Positions 1-7,344 of a stretch of 64,000 nt of DNA are shown piece after piece. How positions within the stretch are numbered: the stretch's first letter is position 1; every line of letters begins with the position of its first letter. Both the position numbers and the translations under genes were made by a program. This DNA is from Salinibacterium sp. UTAS2018 (GTDB lineage Bacteria; Actinomycetota; Actinomycetes; Actinomycetales; Microbacteriaceae). The notes beneath the pieces were generated by a model, which ran no database searches, had not been told where the DNA came from, and saw only the letters and a program-made list of their open reading frames with translations. The stretch lies in the NCBI RefSeq assembly GCF_004118935.1, contig NZ_CP035375.1:2852001-2916000 (forward strand), given 5' to 3'.

Positions 1-879
1 GAGCGACGCCGTGGCGTGACCGGGCTCACGGTTGACCACGTTCTTCCCACGGTTGGTTCAAAAGAACTCGTGGCGCTACTGCCGCTGCTGCTCGGCCTGG
101 GCAAAGACGACGTGGTCGTTCATCCTTCGGTTGCATACCCGACCTACGCCATCGGCGCTGCCATGGTTGGTGCTACGGCAATTGCCTCTGACGAGCCTGC
201 AGAGTGGCCCGAGAACACGGCGCTCGTGTGGCTCAACAGCCCGGGTAACCCCGACGGCCGCGTGCTTGATGTCGAGCAACTGCGCGCTGCGGTCGCGCGC
301 GCTCGCGAGCTTGGTGCGGTTATCGCCTCAGACGAGTGCTACGCCGAGCTCAATTGGAACGGCGCTGACCCGACTCCCTCCATTCTTGACCCCGAGGTCA
401 TTGGCGACGATCGCTCGTCGGTTCTGGCCGTATATTCGCTCAGCAAGCAATCGAACCTCGCCGGCTACCGTGCTGCATTTGTGGCCGGATGCTCGCAGCT
501 GATTGCTGAACTTCTCGAGGTGCGTAAGCACGCCGGACTCATCGTTCCCGGCCCCGTGCAGGCGGCGATGGTTGCGGCGCTCAAGGACGAGGCCCACGTT
601 GCGCAGCAACGCGAGCTCTATCGCGCCCGTCGGGCGAAGTTGCTTCCCGCTCTTGAGCACGCCGGGTTCCGCGTTGACGACAGCGTTGCGGGGCTCTACT
701 TGTGGGCCACAAAGAACGAGGACTCGTGGCAGACGGTCGGCGACCTGGCTCAGGCCGGCATCCTCGTTGTTCCGGGCTCCTTCTACGGCGAAACACCACC
801 GCACCATGTGCGTATCGCGCTCACGGCGAGTGACGCGACGATCGCCGATGCTGTCGCACGCCTCGAGTTGCTCGCTTAA
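1..879 (+). CDS. dapC: Succinyldiaminopimelate aminotransferase, 5' end missing
   Basis: This is a fold-type I PLP aminotransferase cut by the left edge of the window; the frame is open from base 1, so the visible ATG at 16 is probably not the start. DapC converts N-succinyl-2-amino-6-ketopimelate and glutamate to succinyl-diaminopimelate, a step of the lysine and peptidoglycan precursor pathway. The text shows an aminotransferase core: VGSKELV near the edge, the NSPGNPDG loop, SDECYAEL (Asp and Tyr that hold PLP), the YSLSKQSNLAGYR stretch with the PLP lysine, and a C-terminal Arg in the HHVRIAL segment for the substrate carboxylate. dapD and dapE lie 3 kb downstream, which supports DapC over other class I aminotransferases. 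The product name rests partly on this context. Confidence 0.85.
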   Translation, partial: ERRRGVTGLTVDHVLPTVGSKELVALLPLLLGLGKDDVVVHPSVAYPTYAIGAAMVGATAIASDEPAEWPENTALVWLNSPGNPDGRVLDVEQLRAAVARARELGAVIASDECYAELNWNGADPTPSILDPEVIGDDRSSVLAVYSLSKQSNLAGYRAAFVAGCSQLIAELLEVRKHAGLIVPGPVQAAMVAALKDEAHVAQQRELYRARRAKLLPALEHAGFRVDDSVAGLYLWATKNEDSWQTVGDLAQAGILVVPGSFYGETPPHHVRIALTASDATIADAVARLELLA

Positions 880-942
880 GTGCACTAATCGGCTGAGGCC
901 TTGTGTTCGACCTCTAAAAGCCCCGTCGTTCGGTTGGCGGGT

Positions 943-978
943 GTGACAGTGGCTATCTAAGCCTTGTAGGCTGTAACG
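943..978 (+). promoter_or_regulatory. gltA promoter, leaderless type
   Basis: GTGACA (943-948) and TAGGCT (967-972) are separated by 18 bases and fit -35 and -10 boxes. Only 6 bases lie between the -10 box and the GTG start at 979, so transcription would begin at or next to the start codon. No Shine-Dalgarno sequence is present. This is inferred from sequence alone. Confidence 0.6.
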
Positions 979-2274
979 GTGAATGAAGCCCCTCAAGACC
1001 CAGAGAAGGCCACCCTCCATTTTCCGGGCGGTGCTGCTGAATTTCCCATTATCCGTGGGGTCGATGGTCACAACAGCATCGATATCTCCACCTTTATGAA
1101 GCAGACCGGTTACACGGCGCTTGATCAAGGATTTGTGAACACTGCGTCAACCCGCAGCGAGATCACCTATATCGATGGAGACCGCGGCATCCTGCGTTAT
1201 CGCGGTTATGCGATCGAAGACGTTGCGGCAAACTCGACGTATCTCGAGGTTGCCTGGCTGCTGATCTACGGTGAGTTGCCGTCGAAGTCGCAGTTGGAAG
1301 AGTTCGACGAAAAGATTCGTCGCCACACTCTGCTTCATGAAGACCTCCGTCGATTCTTCGACGCCCTTCCGCATAGCGCGCACCCCATGTCGGTGCTTTC
1401 TAGCGCGGTGTCGGCGCTCTCGACGTACTACGAAGACTCGCACGATGTGCGCGACCCGGAGCAGGTCGAAATCTCAACCATTCGCTTGCTGGCAAAGCTG
1501 CCGGTTATCGCGGCGTACGCTCACAAGAAGTCGCTCGGTCAGGCACTGCTCTACCCCGACAACTCGATGAGTTTCGTCGACAACTTCTTGAAGCTCAACT
1601 TCGGCAACATGGCGGAGGAATACCAAGTCAACCCTGTGTTGAGTAAGGCACTCGACCGCCTCCTCATCTTGCACGAAGACCACGAGCAGAATGCCTCCAC
1701 CTCCACGGTGCGCCTCGTTGGTTCGACAGAAGCGAACATTTTCGCCTCGATTTCCGCCGGAATCAACGCTCTCTACGGCCCGCTTCACGGTGGCGCCAAC
1801 GAAGCCGTACTCAAGATGCTGGGCGAGATCCAGGAATCGGGCGACGGCGTTCAAAAATTCGTTGACCGCGTAAAGCGCAAAGAAGACGGCGTGCGCCTGA
1901 TGGGCTTTGGCCACCGCGTGTACAAGAGCTTCGACCCGCGTGCACGTCTGGTGAAAGAGAGCGCGGATGAGGTGCTTGCCGATCTCGGAATCAGCGACCC
2001 ACTGCTCGACATCGCTCGTGAGCTCGAAGAGGTCGCGTTGGCCGATGACTACTTCATCGAGCGCAAGCTGTACCCCAACGTCGACTTCTACACTGGCGTC
2101 ATCTACAAGGCGATGGGCTTCCCGCCGCGCATGTTCACGGTGCTCTTCGCTATTGGTCGACTGCCGGGCTGGATCGCCAACTGGCGCGAGATGAACGAAG
2201 ACCCCAAGACTAAGATCGGTCGCCCGCAGCAGCTGTACACGGGCCCTGCGCCTCGGGACTGGCCTCAGCGCTAG
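979..2274 (+). CDS. gltA: Citrate synthase (type II)
   Basis: Condenses acetyl-CoA and oxaloacetate to citrate, the entry step of the TCA cycle, in the cytoplasm. The 431-residue length fits hexameric bacterial type II enzymes. The N-terminal beta-rich extension of that type is present (about residues 1-60, with a typical LHFPGGAAEFP opening). Catalytic elements are visible: the His in GPLHGGANE, the His in GFGHRVY, and the Asp in NVDFYTG. HEDHEQNASTST is a family signature. The start is GTG; a TAGGCT hexamer ends 6 bases before it, so the mRNA is probably leaderless. A strong inverted repeat follows the stop codon. The gene stands alone between dapC and a convergent lipoprotein gene. Confidence 0.97.
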   Translation: MNEAPQDPEKATLHFPGGAAEFPIIRGVDGHNSIDISTFMKQTGYTALDQGFVNTASTRSEITYIDGDRGILRYRGYAIEDVAANSTYLEVAWLLIYGELPSKSQLEEFDEKIRRHTLLHEDLRRFFDALPHSAHPMSVLSSAVSALSTYYEDSHDVRDPEQVEISTIRLLAKLPVIAAYAHKKSLGQALLYPDNSMSFVDNFLKLNFGNMAEEYQVNPVLSKALDRLLILHEDHEQNASTSTVRLVGSTEANIFASISAGINALYGPLHGGANEAVLKMLGEIQESGDGVQKFVDRVKRKEDGVRLMGFGHRVYKSFDPRARLVKESADEVLADLGISDPLLDIARELEEVALADDYFIERKLYPNVDFYTGVIYKAMGFPPRMFTVLFAIGRLPGWIANWREMNEDPKTKIGRPQQLYTGPAPRDWPQR

Positions 2275-2290
2275 ACCGCACCATCCTTAA

Positions 2291-2335
2291 AGCGAACGGC
2301 CGGCATCCCCTCGGGGAAGCCGGCCGTTTCGCTTG
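2291..2335. terminator. Bidirectional terminator between gltA and lipoprotein gene
   Basis: A long GC-rich inverted repeat has the core AACGGCCGGC paired with GCCGGCCGTT, extended outward by AGCG/CGCT bases. It lies 16 bases after the gltA stop and just before the stop of the convergent lipoprotein gene, so it can serve both transcripts. Confidence 0.75.
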
Positions 2336-2350
2336 CCGTGGGTGTGGCAG

Positions 2351-3664
2351 CTAGTCGAAGGCGGGAACGTCGAGGCGGTACACCTCGGCGTCCATGCCGC
2401 ACGAGCCACCGTCGGAGTTAAAATACACGTGGGTGAACGATCTGTTGACGACGGCGTGAGTTTCGGTCCAGTAGTCCTCGCCGCAGTTGTAGGTATGGGC
2501 GAGGTTGAGGATGCGGCCGCCGTCGAGCTCGATAGCCATCACCTTTTCGCAGGTCCACGCGCCCTCGGCGCTGCAGTTGTAGGTGGAGACCACGACCCAG
2601 CCCGGCTTGTCGTAGCCCTTGCCGGAGATGTGCATCGAGGTGTTGGCATCGTCGTAGGCATCGAAGAGCGTGGTGCGTTCGAGCGAGTCCATGTCGACCG
2701 AGGTCAAGAAGCCCGCTGTTTCGCTCGCGGAGTTGAAGTCGATGTAGACATAGGCATCCCGGCCGTCTGCTGAGAGGGCGATGTCGCTGTGCTCGCTAGC
2801 CTCGGTCAGCAGGCGTTGATTGGTGAGGTCGGCGTCATAGACATAGGTACCGGACTCGGCGGAGGCCACGACGTATTTTCCGGTGGGGGAGGCGCTTACC
2901 CAGTCTGTGTCGGCGGGGAGCTTACTGGTGCCGAGCACCGAGTTGGAGGCGAGGTCATAGCTAACCATGCCGAGCGGTTCCTCCGCCGCGTTGTAGACGA
3001 TCCAGGCATATCGGTTTCCGTCACTGCTCGGAGAGCCCTCGCTGCGATCTTTCATGTAATCAGCGCCCGGGAATGCCGCGATGATCGGGGCGGTGAGGTC
3101 GGCGATGACCGTCGACTTGCCGGTCGTCACGTCAAGTTCGAAGAGGGTGAGATCGCCTTCGGACGAGTTGGGGCCGGCTAGGTAGCGAATACTACGGGGA
3201 TCGGTCGGATGCCACTGTGGCTCGGCATCCGGGTGAATATCGAGGGTGCTGACGAGGGCCGCGTCAATGGTGGAGTACACGTGGTACTCGGCATCACCGT
3301 GGTACGTAAAGAACATCGAGCCATTGGCGTTCTCGGCCTGGCGGCGGCTGTAGCTGTTGCGGTCAAAGCGAGTGCCTTCCGCCGAGGTGACGCGCTGAAT
3401 CGTCGTGCCATAGACCGGATCCGACGTCACTGCGCCGAGCGCCGGCTTCTGCCACGAGCTATCGGGCTCCGTGGCATCCATTCCCCACGTGAGGGTGTCG
3501 GCGTTAGCCGCGGGCGAGGCTACGGGTGACGCCGCGGAGGTGGGCGATAGCAGCGGCTCAGCGCCCGTACACGCCGTTAGAGCAAGAGCGGCTGCAACGA
3601 ACACTGCGGCGGCGCGATAGTGGCGCAGCCGCAGTGTCGGGCGGGGAACAGTGAGATTGTTCAT
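2351..3664 (-). CDS. Secreted lipoprotein with beta-propeller-like repeats
   Basis: Residues 1-32 form a lipoprotein signal peptide: Arg/His-rich start, hydrophobic core AAAVFVAAALALTA, then the lipobox LTAC with the lipidated Cys at about residue 32. A Ser/Pro/Ala-rich spacer follows to about residue 55. The rest contains repeated patterns such as SPTGKYVVAS, LSADGRDAYVYI and SSDGNRYAWIV, typical of blades in WD40/TolB-like beta-propellers that read their own periplasm- or surface-side ligand. The C-terminal HAVVNRSFTHVYFNSDGG resembles the end of oligogalacturonate-lyase-type propellers, but I see no basis for an enzymatic claim. AAGGAAG before the ATG is a clear ribosome site. Function unknown. 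Confidence 0.7.
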   Translation of the reverse strand: MNNLTVPRPTLRLRHYRAAAVFVAAALALTACTGAEPLLSPTSAASPVASPAANADTLTWGMDATEPDSSWQKPALGAVTSDPVYGTTIQRVTSAEGTRFDRNSYSRRQAENANGSMFFTYHGDAEYHVYSTIDAALVSTLDIHPDAEPQWHPTDPRSIRYLAGPNSSEGDLTLFELDVTTGKSTVIADLTAPIIAAFPGADYMKDRSEGSPSSDGNRYAWIVYNAAEEPLGMVSYDLASNSVLGTSKLPADTDWVSASPTGKYVVASAESGTYVYDADLTNQRLLTEASEHSDIALSADGRDAYVYIDFNSASETAGFLTSVDMDSLERTTLFDAYDDANTSMHISGKGYDKPGWVVVSTYNCSAEGAWTCEKVMAIELDGGRILNLAHTYNCGEDYWTETHAVVNRSFTHVYFNSDGGSCGMDAEVYRLDVPAFD

Positions 3665-3701
3665 GCTGAACTTCCTTTGCTTCCCCCGATGGATAGGGGC
3701 C

Positions 3702-4643
3702 TTAGGCGTGCAGCGCCGCGTTCAGCTCAACGCCGGTTCCACTGCGGGGCAGAACTTCGACCGCGCCGGTGACCGAGTTGCGGCGGAACAGCAGCCCGTT
3801 GACGCCGCTGAGCTCGACCGCCTTGACGCTGCGCGGGGTAGCTGAACCATCAATGATGGTGACCTTGGTGCCGGCCGTGACATAGAGCCCGGCTTCAACG
3901 ACCGTGTCGTCGCCGATGGCGATTCCGATTCCCGAGTTGGCTCCGAGCAGAGCGCGCTCGCCGATGGAGACACGTTCGGTGCCACCGCCGCTGAGGGTTC
4001 CCATGATGGATGCGCCGCCACCGATGTCGGCGCCATCGCCCACGACGACACCCTGAGAGATGCGGCCCTCGACCATCGAGCTACCGAGAGTGCCGGCGTT
4101 GAAGTTGACGAAGCCCTCGTGCATGACGGTGGTTCCGGGGGAGAGGTAGGCGCCGAGGCGCACGCGTGAGGCATCAGCGATGCGCACGCGTTCGGGCAGA
4201 ACGTAGTCGAGCATCCGAGGGAACTTGTCGATGCCGGTCACGATGATGCCGTGGCGCTTGAGCGAAACGCGAAGCTCGCGGAAGTCGTCGGGGTGCACCG
4301 CTCCGGCGTTGGTCCAGACGACGATGGGCAGGGCGCCGAAGAGGCCGTCGAGGTTGATGCTGTTGGGTTGCACGAGCAGGTGGCTGAGCAGGTGCAGACG
4401 CAGGTAGGCGTCGGCGACGTTCTGTGGTGCGGCATCCAGATCGATCTCAACGGTCACGAATTCGGTACGCACGCGGCGACGTTCGTCGTTGCCCAAGTGC
4501 TCTTCGAGGTCGGCGGGTGTGTAGTGCGGGTCGGTGCCCTCGGGGATTGATCCCAGGTGCGGAGCGGGGAACCACACGTCAAGTGTCGTTCCGTCGCTAG
4601 CGATTGTTGCGAGTCCGTATCCCCATGCTGTGCGCGAAGTCAT
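3702..4643 (-). CDS. dapD: Tetrahydrodipicolinate N-succinyltransferase
   Basis: Transfers succinyl from succinyl-CoA to tetrahydrodipicolinate, the branch-point step of the succinylase route to diaminopimelate and lysine. The 313 residues match the actinobacterial DapD type: an N-terminal domain from AWGYGLATI, then a left-handed beta-helix built from hexapeptide repeats (about residues 150-260: [38 protein letters not shown]) and a C-terminal [11 protein letters not shown] segment. It is divergent from dapE with the two ATGs only 26 bases apart. A TAACCT hexamer on the minus strand ends 6 bases before its ATG, suggesting a leaderless transcript. Confidence 0.95.
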   Translation of the reverse strand: MTSRTAWGYGLATIASDGTTLDVWFPAPHLGSIPEGTDPHYTPADLEEHLGNDERRRVRTEFVTVEIDLDAAPQNVADAYLRLHLLSHLLVQPNSINLDGLFGALPIVVWTNAGAVHPDDFRELRVSLKRHGIIVTGIDKFPRMLDYVLPERVRIADASRVRLGAYLSPGTTVMHEGFVNFNAGTLGSSMVEGRISQGVVVGDGADIGGGASIMGTLSGGGTERVSIGERALLGANSGIGIAIGDDTVVEAGLYVTAGTKVTIIDGSATPRSVKAVELSGVNGLLFRRNSVTGAVEVLPRSGTGVELNAALHA

Positions 4644-4649
4644 ACATCA

Positions 4650-4663
4650 AGGTTACTTACACT
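4650..4663. promoter_or_regulatory. Overlapping divergent -10 boxes of dapD and dapE
   Basis: On the minus strand TAACCT (plus-strand AGGTTA, 4650-4655) lies 6 bases before the dapD ATG. On the plus strand TACACT (4658-4663) lies 6 bases before the dapE ATG at 4670. Only 2 bases separate the two hexamers, so polymerases for the two genes cannot bind together. The -35 regions are poor on both sides. Confidence 0.5.
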
Positions 4664-4669
4664 GGGTGC

Positions 4670-5767
4670 ATGCCTGCGACCGATAACACCGTTCCCGTGC
4701 TCGATCTGACGGCCTCGAGCCCCGAACTCACCCGCCAGATCTGCGATATCGAGTCGGTCTCCGGCAACGAGCAGCGCATTGCGGATGCCGTCGAGACGGC
4801 CCTGAGCGCGTTCAGCCACCTTGAGGTGATTCGGGATGCGGATGCCGTCGTTGCTCGCACGAACGGCGGCAAGGGGCAGCGCGTCGTGATCGCGGGGCAT
4901 CTCGACACCGTTCCCGTGAATGACAATCTGCCGACAACGCTCGAAATGATTGACGGCGAGGAGCACCTCGTTGGCCGCGGCACCGTCGACATGAAGGGCG
5001 GCGTCGCGATTGCCCTCAAGCTTGCGGCAGAACTCACCGATCCTGCGGTCGATGTGACCTGGATTTTCTACGACCACGAAGAGGTCGCTGCTGATCTCAA
5101 CGGACTCGGTCGTATCGCACGCAACCGCCCTGACCTGATGGCAGGCGATTTCGCCATCATCGGGGAACCGTCCAACGCGACGGTCGAGGGCGGCTGCAAC
5201 GGCACCGCTCGCATTGACATTTCGCTCACGGGATTACGGGCGCACTCTGCCCGCGCCTGGATGGGCGAAAATGCGATTCACGCTGCGGCGCCCGTGCTGG
5301 CGATTCTGGCAGCGTACGAGCCGGAGTCGCACGAGGTCGACGGCCTCGTGTATCGCGAGGGGCTCAACGCGGTAGGAATCACGGGCGGCGTTGCCGGCAA
5401 CGTGATTCCGGATGCCGCTACCGTCACCGTGAACTTTCGCTTCGCTCCCGACCGCAGCACTGATCAGGCCATCCAGCATCTGCGTGAGGTCTTCACGGGC
5501 TTCGACTTTGAGGTGACCGACCTTGCCGGTGGCGCGCGCCCCGGCCTTGACGCCCCGCTGGCCAAGAACTTCTTGGCTGCGGTCGGCGGCACCCCGGCGC
5601 CCAAGTACGGCTGGACCGATGTTGCTCGTTTCGCGGCGCTCGGAGTGCCCGCCGTGAATTACGGCCCCGGCAACCCCCTGCGGGCTCATGCCGACGACGA
5701 ACGTGTTGCGACGAGCGAAATTGTGGCCTGCGAGCAGGGGCTGCGGGCGTGGCTGACAGCTCGCTAG
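4670..5767 (+). CDS. dapE: Succinyl-diaminopimelate desuccinylase
   Basis: A dinuclear-zinc M20 amidohydrolase that removes succinate from N-succinyl-LL-diaminopimelate. The metal and catalytic residues are in order: His in AGHLDTVPV, Asp in GRGTVDMKGG, the Glu pair in YDHEEV, Glu in IGEPSN, and the late His in NPLRAHADDE; the lid/dimerisation domain occupies roughly residues 180-290. The frame is open upstream to 4604, but ATG 4670 (MPATDNTVPVLDL) is chosen because it fits the family N-terminus, avoids overlap with dapD, and sits 6 bases after a TACACT -10 box. The product is 365 residues, the normal length. Its 3' end overlaps the next gene by 19 bases. Confidence 0.95.
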   Translation: MPATDNTVPVLDLTASSPELTRQICDIESVSGNEQRIADAVETALSAFSHLEVIRDADAVVARTNGGKGQRVVIAGHLDTVPVNDNLPTTLEMIDGEEHLVGRGTVDMKGGVAIALKLAAELTDPAVDVTWIFYDHEEVAADLNGLGRIARNRPDLMAGDFAIIGEPSNATVEGGCNGTARIDISLTGLRAHSARAWMGENAIHAAAPVLAILAAYEPESHEVDGLVYREGLNAVGITGGVAGNVIPDAATVTVNFRFAPDRSTDQAIQHLREVFTGFDFEVTDLAGGARPGLDAPLAKNFLAAVGGTPAPKYGWTDVARFAALGVPAVNYGPGNPLRAHADDERVATSEIVACEQGLRAWLTAR

Positions 5768-6978
5768 TTTCGGCAGCACGCCGCGCGACTGCGGCCATTC
5801 TGGCTCCCGAGCGTTGGTGGCTTGCGGTCATTGCGATTTTCGTGGCGTCCCGCGTCGTGACGACGTCGCTGCTGTTGTGGTTCGCGTCGATTCAGGGCCA
5901 GAACGCCTGGACGGGACCACGCCCCGACTACTTCTCGTTTGCCAAGATCTGGGATGGTCACTGGTACTTCATCATCTCGCTCGCGGGGTACCCGAGTGAA
6001 CTACCGCTAACGGAGGCCGGTGAGGTCGGCGAAAATGCGTGGGCATTCATGCCGGCGTATCCCGCTCTCGTTCGAGTGGTGATGACGCTCACGACGCTCG
6101 ACTTCGCCGTGGCCGGCGTGCTCGTCTCCGTGGCCTGCTCTCTGGGCGCAGCCCTCATGCTGTATCGCGTGATGCACCTCGTGCTCCCTGCCGGCTCGGC
6201 ACTCTTCGCTGTTGCAATCTTCTGTTTCGCCCCGCTCTCGGCCATTCTGCAGGTCTCGTACGCCGAATCCATGTATCTGTTCTTGCTGATCCTCGCGCTG
6301 TTCTGGCTCATGAAACGTCAGTATTGGATGCTCCTGCCGGTGATCGCGGTCATGTCTGTAACGCGGCCAAGCGGGCTCGCCTTCGCGCTCGCGCTCGGCC
6401 TGCACGTTGTCTATCGCTGGTGGATTCGCCGGCGCGAAGAGTTTCCCCTTCGTGAGAGAGTCGCCGCGATCGCCGCAACTCTCTTCAGCCTGATGATGGG
6501 TTTCGCGTGGCTTCTCATCGCCGCGGCGGTCACGGGATCGCTCACGGCTTACACCGACACCGAGCTGGCGTGGCGGGCGTCCTATATCGGCTACGGCGAA
6601 CTGATTCCGTTCACGGCGTGGTTTCAAGGGGCCGAATTCTGGGCAGGCTGGTGGCACCTGCCGCCGTGGTTGCTTATCGTTCTGCTCGTCGCCGCAGTGA
6701 TTGCCTTCTTCGCTTTTCTTCTCACGAAGCCCGCGAGACATTTGGGGGTCGATCTCCGTCTTTGGGTAGCGAGCTATGCGCTTTATCTGCTGGCAGTGTT
6801 CTTTCCCCAGTCGAGCACTTTTCGCCTGCTCATGCCGCTGTTCCCGCTTGCCGGGGTGTTGGCTCTACCGCAGTCACGGTGGTACCGCGCGGCGCTTCTG
6901 GCGGCGTGCGTCGCCGGTCAATGGGCGTGGATCCATCTCGCATGGTGGGTTGACGGCTACGACTGGACGCCGCCCTAA
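5749..6978 (+). CDS. PIG-V-like polytopic membrane mannosyltransferase
   Basis: A 409-residue integral membrane protein with about eight to ten hydrophobic segments. It resembles the PIG-V/GT-C group, which transfers mannose from a polyprenyl-phosphate donor on the outer face of the membrane. The first large extracytoplasmic loop carries IWDGHWY, the acidic motif typical of GT-C enzymes, followed by YPALVRVV; SYAESMYLFL and TRPSGLAFAL are further family-like segments. GTG at 5749 lies inside the end of dapE (19-base overlap), so translation is probably coupled to dapE. A link to cell-envelope glycans is plausible, since DapE feeds peptidoglycan, but the acceptor cannot be read from the sequence. 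Confidence 0.7.
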   Translation: MADSSLVSAARRATAAILAPERWWLAVIAIFVASRVVTTSLLLWFASIQGQNAWTGPRPDYFSFAKIWDGHWYFIISLAGYPSELPLTEAGEVGENAWAFMPAYPALVRVVMTLTTLDFAVAGVLVSVACSLGAALMLYRVMHLVLPAGSALFAVAIFCFAPLSAILQVSYAESMYLFLLILALFWLMKRQYWMLLPVIAVMSVTRPSGLAFALALGLHVVYRWWIRRREEFPLRERVAAIAATLFSLMMGFAWLLIAAAVTGSLTAYTDTELAWRASYIGYGELIPFTAWFQGAEFWAGWWHLPPWLLIVLLVAAVIAFFAFLLTKPARHLGVDLRLWVASYALYLLAVFFPQSSTFRLLMPLFPLAGVLALPQSRWYRAALLAACVAGQWAWIHLAWWVDGYDWTPP

Positions 6979-7011
6979 AGAAGTGCACAGCGGGTGAATG
7001 ATTCGACAGAG

Positions 7012-7067
7012 TTTCAGTATCGGCAGTTTTTGCTGGATAATAGAAGCCAGTACCGATGAAAGGGGAC
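7012..7067 (+). promoter_or_regulatory. Promoter and ribosome site of the DUF3117 gene
   Basis: TTTCAG (7012-7017) and GATAAT (7036-7041) are 18 bases apart and fit a sigma-A-like promoter. AAAGGGG (about 7059-7065) is a strong Shine-Dalgarno sequence before the ATG at 7073, so this gene uses a leadered mRNA unlike many neighbours. Confidence 0.55.
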
Positions 7068-7072
7068 TATCG

Positions 7073-7246
7073 ATGGCAGCAATGAAGCCGAGGACCGGTG
7101 ACGGGCCAATGGAGGCTGTCAAAGAGGGTCGACTCATCGTCGTTCGTGTACCTCTCGAAGGCGGCGGCCGTCTCGTCGTTTCAGTGAACGACGCCGAAGC
7201 AAAAGAACTGCACGACGCTCTCGCGGGTGTAGTCGCTCCGGCCTAG
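7073..7246 (+). CDS. DUF3117 small protein
   Basis: A 57-residue protein, MAAMKPRTGDGPMEAVKEGR onward, that matches the actinobacterial DUF3117 family almost end to end (the PRTGDGPMEAVKEGR block and a C-terminal LHDALAGV). The function of the family is unknown; its small size, conserved basic start and presence across actinobacteria suggest a housekeeping role. The frame is open from 6998, but ATG 7073 has a strong ribosome site and gives the exact family length. In M. tuberculosis the homologue (Rv1211, from memory) lies in the same dapE-to-tatB neighbourhood. Confidence 0.93.
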   Translation: MAAMKPRTGDGPMEAVKEGRLIVVRVPLEGGGRLVVSVNDAEAKELHDALAGVVAPA

Positions 7247-7305
7247 AGCGCCTTCTCGGCCTTAGCCGGCAGCTCACGTCACCGCACGGAGCCTGCCGAC
7301 ACTCA

Positions 7306-7344
7306 GCACCGAACACGATCATTTCGTGTTCGGTGCTTGTGTTT
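7306..7344. terminator. Terminator between DUF3117 and the UvrA-like gene
   Basis: A perfect 13-base stem, GCACCGAACACGA with TCGTGTTCGGTGC, closes a 5-base loop and is followed on the plus strand by TTGTGTTT. It sits between convergent genes and touches the 3' end of the uvrA-like gene. Confidence 0.85.
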
